Position numbers and translations under genes: made by a program. A DNA stretch of 64,000 nt from Oceanobacillus manasiensis. GTDB lineage: Bacteria > Bacillota > Bacilli > Bacillales > Amphibacillaceae. The stretch spans positions 806,001 through 870,000 of the forward strand of contig NZ_CCDL010000002.1 in NCBI RefSeq assembly GCF_000724085.1, read 5' to 3'. Below the pieces are notes generated by a model, which worked only from the letters and a program-made list of their open reading frames with translations, had not been told where the DNA came from and ran no database searches. Positions 1-8,531 of the stretch are shown here, in pieces (position 1 is the stretch's first letter; each line of letters opens with the position of its first letter).

Positions 1-434
1 TTCGTATTGGCTATTTGCTTGCGCCAGCTTGGTTGGCCAAAGAACTGTTAAAAGTGCACCAATACAATGTTTCTTGCGCCTCTTCCATTAGTCAATATGC
101 GGCACTCGAAGCATTAACAAATGGAAAAGATGATACTATAATCATGCGAGAGGCTTACAATGAAAGACGGGAATATGTGTATAAAAGATTGGTTTCAATG
201 GGGATGTCTGTGAATAAACCAGAAGGAGCATTTTATTTCTTTCCGAAATTTCCTACGGAGAATATAGACTCTTTTCAGCTTGGTTTGGAGCTTGTTCGAA
301 AAGGTAAAATTGCATTAGTTCCAGGTAGTAGCTTTTCACCTGTCGGGGAAGGATATATGCGATTATCTTACGCATATGATATAGACACAATTAAAAAAGC
401 TTTAGATCGATTAGAAGGATTTTTACAACAGTAA
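1..434 (+). CDS. PLP-dependent class I/II aminotransferase, C-terminal part
   Basis: Only the last ~143 codons are present; the reading frame is open to the left edge, so the 5' part lies outside the window. The first visible residues, RIGY, fit the conserved arginine-glycine stretch that follows the PLP lysine in fold-type I aminotransferases. The remainder has the expected small C-terminal domain, including the ALVPGSSFSP and MRLSYA blocks, the latter holding the carboxylate-binding arginine. In Bacillus the best-known relatives are PatA (N-acetyl-diaminopimelate aminotransferase) and aspartate-type transaminases. The substrate cannot be decided from this fragment. It converges on the Spo0E-like gene. 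Confidence 0.85.
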   Translation, partial: RIGYLLAPAWLAKELLKVHQYNVSCASSISQYAALEALTNGKDDTIIMREAYNERREYVYKRLVSMGMSVNKPEGAFYFFPKFPTENIDSFQLGLELVRKGKIALVPGSSFSPVGEGYMRLSYAYDIDTIKKALDRLEGFLQQ

Positions 435-446
435 AAGAAGACTTAA

Positions 447-623
447 CTAGTCAGCTTTGCGGGAATTTTGATTCTTCATATTATCATAAAGATTTAGTAG
501 TCGATCAAGTTCTTGGCTTATTGCTACTGATTCTAAATTTGTAAAACCTTTTTCAAGAGCGACTTCGGTCATTTTTTTACGTAGAAATTCGATACGTTTC
601 AAAAGCTTGTCTAATGCACACAT
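447..623 (-). CDS. Spo0E-like aspartyl-phosphate phosphatase (58 aa)
   Basis: Short minus-strand ORF. The protein begins MCALDKLLKRIEFLRKKM and contains SQELDRLL at residues 36-43, the signature of Spo0E/YisI/YnzD phosphatases (known family: small helical hairpins that dephosphorylate Spo0A~P and delay sporulation). Length (58 aa) and the N-terminal helix with LxxxIExLR spacing fit the family. The ATG has a GGGGGA Shine-Dalgarno about 15 nt upstream, which is rather far. It converges with the aminotransferase, ending 13 nt away. Function is by family; no regulator site was recognised. Confidence 0.85.
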   Translation of the reverse strand: MCALDKLLKRIEFLRKKMTEVALEKGFTNLESVAISQELDRLLNLYDNMKNQNSRKAD

Positions 624-824
624 TATCGTCGATGGTCTTCCCCCTTCTAGTTAATTTACTTTACTTTAGCATAAATTTACAGATTGTGACAAGTAATTTT
701 ATACAATATTGTTGATACTTATAATATATTTCATTTCTTATAACTAGAAGGGTTTTGAAACTCGATAACTATTACACACTATGCTACTATTAGAGAGAAA
801 TGTATTTTGGAAAGGATGTCTTCG

Positions 825-1349
825 GTGACCGAGCGAAAAAAGAAAAATGAATGGTTAGAATGGGCCAAAGCCATCATTATAGCTGTTTTAATTGCTCTTT
901 TCTTACGTACTTTTCTATTCGCAACATCTATTGTAGATGGCGAAAGTATGGATCCAGCTTTAAAGGATGGAGAAAGAGTAATCTTTAATAAGTTAGTTTA
1001 TCTCGTTGGTGAACCCGAACGCGGAGATATCGTCATCATCGAAAGGCCTCTAAAGAATTATGTAAAACGGATTATTGGTCTGCCTGGCGATACAATTGAG
1101 ATCAATGGCAGTAGCCTATATATAAACGGGGAAAAATACGAGCAAACATTTCTCAGTGAAGAAGCAGAAATGCAAACAGGTAGTTATGGGCCAATCGAGG
1201 TACCTGAAAACAATTACTTTGTAATGGGAGATAATCGTGCGATTAGTAAAGATAGCAGGAATGGGCTCGGTTTTATAGAAGAGGAAAACATTATTGGAAG
1301 ATCTGAATTTATCATCTTTCCTTTTGATGAGTGGTCGCTAACAAGATAA
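825..1349 (+). CDS. lepB: Type I signal peptidase
   Basis: Membrane-bound Ser/Lys peptidase that removes signal peptides from exported proteins. One N-terminal membrane anchor (about residues 15-35) is followed by the catalytic serine in GESMDP (Ser41) and the general-base lysine in YVKRIIGLPGD (Lys81); box E, MGDNRAISKDSRN, is also intact. Length (174 aa) matches single-anchor Bacillus Sip enzymes. I place the start at GTG 825, 8 nt after GGAAAGGA. TTG 807 lies upstream of that ribosome-binding site and ATG 816 overlaps it. A rho-independent terminator follows, so it is probably monocistronic. Which Sip paralogue it is cannot be told. Confidence 0.95.
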   Translation: MTERKKKNEWLEWAKAIIIAVLIALFLRTFLFATSIVDGESMDPALKDGERVIFNKLVYLVGEPERGDIVIIERPLKNYVKRIIGLPGDTIEINGSSLYINGEKYEQTFLSEEAEMQTGSYGPIEVPENNYFVMGDNRAISKDSRNGLGFIEEENIIGRSEFIIFPFDEWSLTR

Positions 1350-1400
1350 GTTCAACTCGCTACCTTGAAATTAGGGCCTTACTTACTGTTATGGCGGAAT

Positions 1401-1434
1401 AAAAAAAGACAGACAAGCGGTCTGTCTTTTTTTT
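1401..1434 (+). terminator. Rho-independent terminator after signal peptidase
   Basis: AGACAGAC and GTCTGTCT arms around a 4-5 nt loop, followed by eight T. The leading A-run makes it usable on the minus strand too, where the 26-codon ORF at 1433-1513 ends. Confidence 0.9.
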
Positions 1435-1513
1435 ATCTCTCATTATCATATAAACAATAACCAATGTTCAATAAAAGGATTCCAAAACAAACGATTCCAA
1501 ATACTGCCTCCAC
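1433..1513 (-). CDS. Putative single-span membrane micropeptide (26 aa)
   Basis: Minus-strand ORF starting at GTG with a strong AGGGGGGTG Shine-Dalgarno at the right distance (about 8 nt). The product is one hydrophobic helix (residues 3-20, rich in I, F, L, V) with a charged C-tail ending DNER. Its stop lies in the arms of the terminator after the signal peptidase gene, which would serve both directions. I do not recognise a family; holin-like toxins and other membrane micropeptides look similar. Support comes from the ribosome-binding site and composition only. Confidence 0.45.
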   Translation of the reverse strand: MEAVFGIVCFGILLLNIGYCLYDNER

Positions 1514-1674
1514 GCTAAGTGCACCCCCCTGAAAACAAATCTTATACCTAGCGACCTTACCTATTGTTTCCCTACTATCATATCAATATCTTCTCCCTAA
1601 ATAAAGCAAAAATGTGATAAAATGAGGTTATATACTTGCATATGACAAACTTCAAGAGATTTCGGGAGGCTATC

Positions 1675-2835
1675 ATGCTATATTGCCCTTATTGTGGATC
1701 ATCTATAAAAAACAACGAACATTATTGTATAACATGTGGTGAAAAACTACCTCTAGATTTAAATGAGCGGTTTATTTCATCTAAGAAATTCAACAAACTA
1801 TGGTTGCTCCCTCTTTCCGTTTTCTTTGGAATTATATTCTTTTCTGGTGTATTCTATTTAATTCTAGAAAATAAGACAAACGAGGCGGAGGCTTTATTTG
1901 CGAATGGTGAAGAACTTGTTTTAGAAGGGAAATACTCTGAAGCTGAAAAGGCATTTAAAACAGCGTTAGACTATAAGCCCCATTTCACACAAGCAGAAGT
2001 TTCTTTAAATTTTATGAATGAAGCGATCAAGGCAGAATCCTCACTCGAGGAGGCAGAAAAGCTTCTTAATGAAAATAATTTTCAAGAAGCACTATCCCTT
2101 ATTAATGATTCTGAGAGCAATTTAAATACCTTTAATGGGCCTGGTGTAAATCGCCTCATTTCAAAAATCGGTGAAACAAGAAATAATATTAAGCTTGAGC
2201 AAATAAAGACTGTACTCAACAAAGATTCAAATATAGATGAATTAAAAATATTACTCTGGGATGCGGAAGCAATAGATAATACAGAAGCGAAAGAGATAAC
2301 TACAAGCATCCGAGATCAAATAGTGGATTTCACTTATACAAAAGCGAATGAGCAATTAAACGGCAAACAATTTAATGACGCTCAAATTATCGTGGAGGAC
2401 GGACTAAAGTATGCGCCTGATTCTGAGAAACTCCAAAGCCTGAAGACAACAATTGATAAAGAGCAGGTAGCTTTTGAATCAGCACAGGAGGAAAGAATTG
2501 AACAAGCTATGACAACAGCTGAAGAAGAAAGACAGCTGAATGAAACAAATGCTATCGAACTTGTGAATGTTGACTTGTCAAAGGATGATCAAGGAAAACT
2601 TGTTGTGCAAGGTGAAGTAAAGAGCATTGCGACAATACCTGTTAATTCTGTCTTAATAAATTATACTCTTAAGACAAAGGAAGGTAATGAAATACTAACT
2701 AACGAGGTGTTTGTCTTTCCGGATAAACTATATCCTGGCGAGAAGGGTAAATTCGAATACACCCATTTTGATATAGATGAAAAAGGAAAAAATTTGGATA
2801 TTGAAGTACAAAAGATTACATGGTACACAGATTGA
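1675..2835 (+). CDS. Zinc-ribbon membrane protein with extracytoplasmic helical repeats
   Basis: The N-terminus has four cysteines in CxxC...CxxC spacing (Cys4, Cys7, Cys18, Cys21), a cytosolic zinc ribbon. A membrane span follows at about residues 40-62, then a long helical TPR-like region (GEELVLEGKYSEAEKAFKTA is one repeat) and a C-terminal beta-rich domain of FxLyD type. This architecture (cytosolic ribbon, one span, external sensor-like part) resembles TcaA/YvbJ-type proteins. Start chosen at ATG 1675 behind GGGAGG; the upstream TTG 1636 has no ribosome-binding site. The protease gene begins 24 nt later, so the pair is probably an operon. Function unknown; a cell-envelope role is inferred. 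Confidence 0.75.
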   Translation: MLYCPYCGSSIKNNEHYCITCGEKLPLDLNERFISSKKFNKLWLLPLSVFFGIIFFSGVFYLILENKTNEAEALFANGEELVLEGKYSEAEKAFKTALDYKPHFTQAEVSLNFMNEAIKAESSLEEAEKLLNENNFQEALSLINDSESNLNTFNGPGVNRLISKIGETRNNIKLEQIKTVLNKDSNIDELKILLWDAEAIDNTEAKEITTSIRDQIVDFTYTKANEQLNGKQFNDAQIIVEDGLKYAPDSEKLQSLKTTIDKEQVAFESAQEERIEQAMTTAEEERQLNETNAIELVNVDLSKDDQGKLVVQGEVKSIATIPVNSVLINYTLKTKEGNEILTNEVFVFPDKLYPGEKGKFEYTHFDIDEKGKNLDIEVQKITWYTD

Positions 2836-2859
2836 TTTACTCTAAATGAGGTGTTTTTA

Positions 2860-4002
2860 TTGCAAAAAAAGAAGTACGTACCAATTATTCTTTCTGTTCT
2901 ATTACTCACGGCAGGAATCGTACTCACAGTTATGATATACAATTCATGGGATAAGGAAGACTTAACAGTCAACAACCCAACCATTAACAAAGTTAATGTT
3001 AATGTTCAAACATTAGATCTGAAATCAATCATTCATGAAGCGGAAAAAAATGTTATCCAAATTGAAGCCCAAAATGAAGAGAGTACGCTTACCGGTTCTG
3101 GATTCTTATATAATGAAAAAGGAGATATTATTACCAATGCTCACGTAATCCATGATGCAGATACAATATACGTGAGAACTGCCAACGCCCAAATATATCC
3201 AGCCGCCATTGTCGGTCTTGGCGAAAATCTCGACATCGCTGTCATAAGAGTTCCCCAACTCTCTGGTAAGAATTATTTAGAGGTTGAAAAAGATCTTGAT
3301 GCAGAAATAGGAGATGAAATAATTGCCTTGGGTAGCCCTCATGGTTTTCAAAATACTGTGACCTTAGGCATCATATCAGGTGCTGAAAGAAATTTCTCAG
3401 TTGATGGATTTGATTACTCTAATGTTTATCAAATCTCTGCCCAAATTACTCATGGTAATAGTGGTGGCCCTTTAATTGACAGAAATACAGGAAAGGTTGT
3501 TGGCATTAATTCTGTAGGCACTGAGGATGGGACAATTGGATTTAGTATTCCGACAAAAGAAGTAATCGGTGATATAGAAAAATGGTCTAATGAAGCACAA
3601 ACAGAGAATCTTGATTTCACAAGCACCACAGATATCATTGATACAGATAGTCCTGAGCAATTTGTAGAAGATGCCGAATACTTAATTGACTACTTCTTAG
3701 AGAGTATCGACATAAGGGATTATGTCAATGCTTATACCCTGCTCGGTAGCAATATGCAATCCCAGACATCGTATCAAGAATTTCGTGAAGGTTATATTCA
3801 TATAGTAAAGTTAGAATATAGTGACCTCAACAGTGAGACCACCGAAAATGGCGTAGTCAAAACCACAGTGGATGTAGAGGTGGAGAGTAAACTCGAAAAC
3901 AAAGAGAAAACAGATAAGAAGAAACTTACGTTCGAATTTACAATAGATTATGAAAATGACCAACTAAAAATTGTGGATATTACTGACCATCAAGAAAGTT
4001 AA
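2860..4002 (+). CDS. Membrane-anchored trypsin-like (HtrA/DegP-type) serine protease without PDZ domain
   Basis: N-terminal signal anchor (about residues 7-27), then a chymotrypsin-fold protease with complete catalytic triad: His95 in TNAHVIHD, Asp125 in LDIAVIRV and Ser201 in HGNSGGPLID. Bacillus HtrA, HtrB and YyxA carry a C-terminal PDZ domain. Here the C-terminal ~130 residues are instead an alpha+beta domain of NTF2-like appearance (inferred from composition and length). Start placed at TTG 2860, 6 nt after GAGGTG; GTG 2851 is part of that ribosome-binding site. Downstream partner of the zinc-ribbon protein and followed by a terminator. Probably acts on misfolded or signalling proteins at the outer face of the membrane. 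Confidence 0.85.
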   Translation: MQKKKYVPIILSVLLLTAGIVLTVMIYNSWDKEDLTVNNPTINKVNVNVQTLDLKSIIHEAEKNVIQIEAQNEESTLTGSGFLYNEKGDIITNAHVIHDADTIYVRTANAQIYPAAIVGLGENLDIAVIRVPQLSGKNYLEVEKDLDAEIGDEIIALGSPHGFQNTVTLGIISGAERNFSVDGFDYSNVYQISAQITHGNSGGPLIDRNTGKVVGINSVGTEDGTIGFSIPTKEVIGDIEKWSNEAQTENLDFTSTTDIIDTDSPEQFVEDAEYLIDYFLESIDIRDYVNAYTLLGSNMQSQTSYQEFREGYIHIVKLEYSDLNSETTENGVVKTTVDVEVESKLENKEKTDKKKLTFEFTIDYENDQLKIVDITDHQES

Positions 4003-4012
4003 CTCCCCACTT

Positions 4013-4050
4013 ACCTGTAACCTTATTTCGGTTACAGGTTTATTTTTTTA
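4013..4050 (+). terminator. Rho-independent terminator after the protease operon
   Basis: CTGTAACC and GGTTACAG form an 8-bp stem with a 7-nt loop, followed by a T-rich tail. Confidence 0.9.
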
Positions 4051-4067
4051 ACTGGGTATTCGTCTAT

Positions 4068-4094
4068 ACAAATCTAAACTCTATACATATAGTA
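4068..4094 (+). promoter_or_regulatory. Candidate sigma-K promoter of the yjcZ-type gene
   Basis: AC (4068-4069), 16 nt, then CATATAGTA (4086-4094) matches the sigma-K consensus AC-N16-CATAnnnTA. It sits about 31 nt upstream of a gene whose family is expressed late in the mother cell. Motif match only. Confidence 0.5.
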
Positions 4095-4124
4095 TAACTG
4101 TAAGAACAAGGGGAGGTGAAAAGA

Positions 4125-4256
4125 ATGGGTTACGGCTATGGCGGATTCGGCGGCTCATGTTGTGGCGGCGGAGGTAGTGGTTATGGAAATAACTTTGCAC
4201 TAATCGTAGTGCTTTTTATTCTTTTAATCATTGTAGGTGCAGCTTTTTACTGCTAA
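4125..4256 (+). CDS. YjcZ/SscA-family small sporulation protein (43 aa)
   Basis: Small ORF with a very strong ribosome-binding site (GGGGAGGTG) 8-9 nt before ATG. The first half is Gly/Tyr/Cys-rich ([17 protein letters not shown]) and the second half is one hydrophobic helix ending in FYC. This is the layout of the YjcZ family, which includes SscA, a small spore-coat assembly protein of B. subtilis. Flanked by terminators on both sides, so it has its own transcript. Role as a coat or inner-spore peptide is by family. Confidence 0.85.
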   Translation: MGYGYGGFGGSCCGGGGSGYGNNFALIVVLFILLIIVGAAFYC

Positions 4257-4261
4257 TAACA

Positions 4262-4292
4262 AGCTTGTGCTATTGTAATAATAGCACAAGCT
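4262..4292. terminator. Bidirectional terminator between yjcZ-type gene and GGDEF-EAL gene
   Basis: AGCTTGTGCTATT and AATAGCACAAGCT form a 13-bp perfect stem with a 5-nt loop. It lies between two convergent genes. Confidence 0.85.
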
Positions 4293-4300
4293 ACTTTTAT

Positions 4301-6238
4301 TTACCCTGCTGACAATAACTGGGCTAATTTTCCAGGTGGAAGTGGTTTGCTAAAATAATAACCTTGCATTTCATCACAATTTTCTGCTATGAGAAATTCA
4401 ATTTGGTCATGTGTCTCTACCCCTTCAGCAATTACCTTCATATTCAAAGAATGCGACATATGAATAATCGATTTCACAATTGCTTTGTTTTGCTTTTGTG
4501 ATTCATCCATAAACGTTTTATCAATTTTCAATTTCGTAACTGGGAACACACTTAAATAACGTAATGATGAATATCCTGTTCCAAAATCATCAATGGAGAC
4601 AAGCACCCCTAGCTCCCTTAATTGCTTTAAAGTTGTAAGAATATACTTTTCGTTAGTCATCGCCATACTTTCAGTAATTTCCAGTTCAAGGTATTTTGGC
4701 TCTAATCCTGTTTCCTTGAGCGTTTTCATTATCTTTGTGACAAGATTCTTTTGGTGAAATTGTTTCGCTGATAAATTAACACTGACAATGACCGGCTCAT
4801 ACCCTTTGCTTTGCCATAGTTTATTTTGTCTACAGGCCTCATACATAACCCAGTCACCAATCTCAATAATTAGCCCGGTTCTTTCTGCTAGAGAAATGAA
4901 ATCCAACGGTGGAATATAGCCTTTTACAGGGTGTTTCCATCTAAGTAACGCTTCCATCCCTACTATTTCCCCTGTAAGTAAGTTCTTTTGAGGTTGATAA
5001 TGTAACTCAAACTGATCTTTTTGTAATGCTTTTCTTAAATCACTTTCCATAGTCAACATTGACTTAAAGTTTTCTGAAATGGATGTTTCAAACATTTTAT
5101 AATTGTTTCGGTGCTTTTCTTTAATTACATGCATCGCTGACTGCGCATGAGTAAGCAATGCTTCAGGTGATCCCCCATTATTTGGATAAACACTAATCCC
5201 GATGCTAATGGATGTATAAATGTCATTTTCCCCTATTTTTACCGGTTTCTCGAATTCTGCGATGAGTTCCTCAGCAAGCTTTACGGTATGCTCCTTTGTC
5301 TTTATTCCGTTTTGAAGCAATAGAAATTCGTCTCCGCCAATCCGAGCAATGAAAGTATCCGGCCCTAGAAAAGACTTTAATTTTTGGCTCAATGCTTTTA
5401 ATAACTTATCACCAAATGAGTAACCGTGGGTCTCATTAATCTCTTTAAAATAATCTATATCAAGAAAATAAACTGCAGCAAGTTTCTGTTCAATTTTTGA
5501 ATTGACTATTGCTTCATCAAGTATTTTCATAAAAAAGTTACGATTTGGTAAATCTGTTAACTCATCATAATATGCCATGTATTCAATCTGCTTTTCATTC
5601 TTTATCTTTTCTGTCACATTCTTTATCAGGAAAATTTTGGCGTTCTTTTTTGCATGATGATTAGCATAATCTATTACTTGAATATAAACAGGTGCACCGT
5701 TCCTTTTCCACCCTGTGATGATTCCGTTTTCTGGACCCTTCCACCAATTAACGCTTACTTTCTCCTTATTAAGCTGTAAAATCTCGCCTAAGCTCAGTGT
5801 TTTCAACTGGGCTCTCGAATACTGGAAGATTGACGCGAATGCATCATTACTGTCCAAAATTCGGTCTCCAGAAAGTATTAGTAAACCATCACTTTCATTT
5901 GCAGTATCATCTAGTTTAGAAGACACTGAGTCAGGAACAGAAAGAGATTTAAGAAGAATTCCAAAAGCCCCCTTTTCTAAGGGGATACTCTTGGCTTCAA
6001 TAATGGTCGTATGATCACGACTTAATGGCAAAATGCAAGGGAAGTTCTCTGAAGCTTTTAATTTATCGTAATTAAAGTACTCCCTAATGTCTGCTGAAAC
6101 ATTATCTACATCGTATCCTATTAGATCATACGCTGAGTCAGTTCCTGCCAAAATTTCACCACTTTGACTGACAAACAGTATGGGCTCTTTTAAATTAGAT
6201 AGCAACTCTTGATTAAATGGAAATAATTTGTCCCCCAT
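4301..6238 (-). CDS. PAS-GGDEF-EAL cyclic di-GMP protein
   Basis: 645 aa, soluble, no membrane span. Two PAS-like sensor regions (about 10-75 and 105-215) precede a GGDEF domain (220-380, motif GGDEF at 301-305) and an EAL domain (395-640, motif E429-A-L). Phosphodiesterase loop residues DDFGTGYSS (550-558) and ELEITES are present, so c-di-GMP hydrolysis is likely. The GGDEF site is intact, but the inhibitory I-site RxxD is not: Leu291 stands where the arginine should be. Whether it makes, degrades or does both cannot be told. The gene lies 18 nt downstream of the Ktr gene and is probably co-transcribed with it. Confidence 0.93.
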   Translation of the reverse strand: MGDKLFPFNQELLSNLKEPILFVSQSGEILAGTDSAYDLIGYDVDNVSADIREYFNYDKLKASENFPCILPLSRDHTTIIEAKSIPLEKGAFGILLKSLSVPDSVSSKLDDTANESDGLLILSGDRILDSNDAFASIFQYSRAQLKTLSLGEILQLNKEKVSVNWWKGPENGIITGWKRNGAPVYIQVIDYANHHAKKNAKIFLIKNVTEKIKNEKQIEYMAYYDELTDLPNRNFFMKILDEAIVNSKIEQKLAAVYFLDIDYFKEINETHGYSFGDKLLKALSQKLKSFLGPDTFIARIGGDEFLLLQNGIKTKEHTVKLAEELIAEFEKPVKIGENDIYTSISIGISVYPNNGGSPEALLTHAQSAMHVIKEKHRNNYKMFETSISENFKSMLTMESDLRKALQKDQFELHYQPQKNLLTGEIVGMEALLRWKHPVKGYIPPLDFISLAERTGLIIEIGDWVMYEACRQNKLWQSKGYEPVIVSVNLSAKQFHQKNLVTKIMKTLKETGLEPKYLELEITESMAMTNEKYILTTLKQLRELGVLVSIDDFGTGYSSLRYLSVFPVTKLKIDKTFMDESQKQNKAIVKSIIHMSHSLNMKVIAEGVETHDQIEFLIAENCDEMQGYYFSKPLPPGKLAQLLSAG

Positions 6239-6256
6239 TATTGTGCTCCTTCCACA

Positions 6257-7621
6257 TTAGCCAATGATAATTTTCTCTTTAGGAAAACGATACTTACCGC
6301 TTTTCTTTCTGTTTTTAAAAGTAAATAATAGCGTAATGATCCCTACTCGTCCTATAAACATTAACAACATCAATATTATCTTACTAATTGGCTGTAAATC
6401 ACTGGTGATGCCTAAAGATAAACCTACTGTACCAAAAGCGGAAGTGACTTCATATAAGATTTGGGATAATGAAAATGGTTCGATAATCGACATGATAAGC
6501 ATGGACACGAACACGATCACGATGGCCAATAGTGCCACTGCCACTGCTTTAATCAAGTCTTCATCATACACTTCTCTTTTAAAAATACGAATACTGCTTC
6601 CACCGCGTGCATATGTAATGATAAAAATCACCACAAGGGCAAAGGTTGTAGTCCTGATTCCGCCCCCAGCACTGCTTGGAGAAGCACCAATAAACATTAA
6701 TAACGACATAAACAAATGATTGGACTCCGTTAATTGGGTTACATCCATCGTCGAAAGTCCGCCACTTCGAGTTGTGACAGATTGGAACAAAGCGTAGAAA
6801 AAAGACTCATGCCATGATTTTCCTGCAAAAAAATGGTTAAAATCAAGAATATAAATGAATAACGCACCTATGACAACGAGCACAGAAAAAGTAAAAGTTG
6901 TTAATTTCGTGTACAAACTAAATCGCATTCTTCTCCTGTTTTCTTCCTTTTCAAATAGATACTCCTTAACCTCAATAAGAACAGGAAATCCAATAGCTCC
7001 AAAAATAATAAGTAGTATATTAATAAACTGTACAAAGTAATCATGCCGATAAGGGATTAAAGACTGGCCCGTTATATCAAATCCACCGTTAGTTATAGCA
7101 CTAATCGTTCCAAAAAAACCTTGTAAGTATGCCTCAGCAGGTGAATCAAAATAACGTAAGAAATATGTACCCAAAACAATAAATCCAATTAGTTCAATGG
7201 TAAGTAGTACGAAGACGATTTGCTTAATTAAACGAACCATTCCTTCGAAAGTAGTCTGATTTTGATCAGCCATTATAAGCCGACGTTCTTTTAAACCAAT
7301 CTTTTTTCCCAATAATAGCCAGATAAATGTACCAATAGCCATAATCCCCACTGCACCCAGTTGCAAAATGAAAGCTAAGATAAAAATTCCAGGAGTGCTA
7401 AGGGTGTTTGCTACAGTAATTGTACTAAGACCCGTAACACTTAAAGCACTTACTGCAGTAAATAAAATATCAATAAATTCAACACGTACATTCTCTTGGT
7501 AAACAAAAGGAAATGACATTAAAATTGTTGAAACAATTACCGCAAAAAAGTAAAAAACAAGTAACACCTGTACAGGTGATAATTTATTTATCCATTTAAA
7601 TAGTGGATTCCAATACTTCAT
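6257..7621 (-). CDS. TrkH/KtrB-type potassium uptake subunit
   Basis: 454-aa polytopic membrane protein with the four M1-P-M2 repeats of the SKT superfamily; filter loops are visible as VTGLS (near residue 63), TNGGFD, TRSGGLS and FGTVGLS, each with the conserved glycine. Length and the short N-terminus fit KtrB/KtrD of Bacillus rather than the longer TrkH of Gram-negatives. Family role: Na+-coupled or channel-like K+ uptake together with a cytosolic KtrA/KtrC RCK subunit that binds ATP and c-di-AMP. No such subunit is adjacent, so this is an orphan KtrD-like gene. I found no c-di-AMP riboswitch in its leader. The c-di-GMP gene follows directly. Confidence 0.92.
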   Translation of the reverse strand: MKYWNPLFKWINKLSPVQVLLVFYFFAVIVSTILMSFPFVYQENVRVEFIDILFTAVSALSVTGLSTITVANTLSTPGIFILAFILQLGAVGIMAIGTFIWLLLGKKIGLKERRLIMADQNQTTFEGMVRLIKQIVFVLLTIELIGFIVLGTYFLRYFDSPAEAYLQGFFGTISAITNGGFDITGQSLIPYRHDYFVQFINILLIIFGAIGFPVLIEVKEYLFEKEENRRRMRFSLYTKLTTFTFSVLVVIGALFIYILDFNHFFAGKSWHESFFYALFQSVTTRSGGLSTMDVTQLTESNHLFMSLLMFIGASPSSAGGGIRTTTFALVVIFIITYARGGSSIRIFKREVYDEDLIKAVAVALLAIVIVFVSMLIMSIIEPFSLSQILYEVTSAFGTVGLSLGITSDLQPISKIILMLLMFIGRVGIITLLFTFKNRKKSGKYRFPKEKIIIG

Positions 7622-7758
7622 ACTTCAAACTCCTAACGCTTAAAAAGATACCAATTGCTCACTTTTCTTTAAATATAAAGTCACTAACATTATAACAGTC
7701 AGTGATTAGAATTGCTTGTCATTTCGACAATTTTAGCCATTCATGAAAAAGGACTTCC

Positions 7759-8172
7759 TCACATTATCCTTTGCTTAAATGCTGGTAATAGGGACTTTCC
7801 CAGGTACCCTTCCTCCACTAAGGTAGATAGTAGTGTCTCTACCTTGCTCGTTTTATGGTCGACAAGTCTGCCAAGAAATAATACGTTCAGATTATCACCA
7901 ATATCATTTACGCCTGTTATCGTTGTAATAAAAATGGCAGGTTCATTGCTTTCTGTTGTTATTTTTGCTCGTATAATAATTTCATTTTTTTCATCAAAAA
8001 GTCTGCGTAAAAATGCAGAATACTTGCGATTGACGTAAGCTTCTATCGTCCATCTTAACTGATCATCTTCTCTATTTATTATTAATCCATCCAATAAGTC
8101 TACTGAGTGGCGAATAATATCTTCTTCATTTGGTTCTAAAATTTGTAGGCTTTTTAATTTAAAGGTTTTCAT
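7759..8172 (-). CDS. ywpF: YwpF-like protein (137 aa)
   Basis: Soluble protein beginning MKTFKLKSLQIL with a central GLIINREDDQLRWTIEAYV block. I recognise this as the YwpF family of Bacillus, which has no known biochemical function. Start chosen at ATG 8172, 9 nt after GGAGG; the upstream ATG 8193 overlaps that ribosome-binding site. The protein appears all alpha/beta with no catalytic motif. Transcribed toward the Ktr gene after a 137-nt gap in which I see no feature. Its 5' flank is occupied by a dispersed repeat. Confidence 0.75.
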   Translation of the reverse strand: MKTFKLKSLQILEPNEEDIIRHSVDLLDGLIINREDDQLRWTIEAYVNRKYSAFLRRLFDEKNEIIIRAKITTESNEPAIFITTITGVNDIGDNLNVLFLGRLVDHKTSKVETLLSTLVEEGYLGKSLLPAFKQRIM

Positions 8173-8196
8173 AGTCTTCTTCCTCCATTTCAAATA

Positions 8197-8253
8197 GATA
8201 AAATTGAAACTTCATTTTGTGGGGGGCTTACTGCCAGTGAAGGCTAGATAAAG
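8197..8253. repeat. Dispersed element, short copy
   Basis: 57 bp bounded by GATAAA on both sides, with CTTCA near the left and TGAAG near the right end forming an inverted pair, and the family hallmark TTACTGCCAGT. It looks like the two ends of the longer copies (8355, 18686, 19101) joined with the middle missing. It lies immediately upstream of the ywpF-like gene. Confidence 0.6.
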
Positions 8254-8354
8254 GCACTTTTTGATTAACACTAAAAGTGTATCAGAAAAGCGTTCAATTG
8301 AATATATTATTATAATTATAAAATGTTTTGGGCGCTTGGCAGTTGGGTAACTAA

Positions 8355-8509
8355 TTAATAAAGGAGGCTTCATTGGGCGGGGCGTTCTTTACCTCCCCCA
8401 CAAAAGAAGTTAAACGAATCGGACCTTTACTGGCAGTTAATGACCCAGAAAATGCCTGAATCCCTCTTTTTTTGAAATGGGTTCTAACTGACATTTAAGG
8501 TGGAATAAA
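8355..8509. repeat. Dispersed element, long copy 1
   Basis: About 155 bp in the same order as copies 18686 and 19101: GGCTTCATTGGGCGGG, then AAACGAATCGGACCTTTACTGGCAGTTA, a spacer, and a right arm ending GGTGGAATAAA. The inner arm ACTGGCAGTTA pairs imperfectly with TAACTGACAT on the right. Located in the gap before the HPr-like gene. Confidence 0.65.
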
Positions 8510-8531
8510 AAAGCTGTGAGGAGAGATTAAA

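Noticed and set aside
7622-7758. c-di-AMP (ydaO) riboswitch before the Ktr gene
   Set aside because: The short leader lacks the aptamer's conserved cores; nothing recognisable was found.
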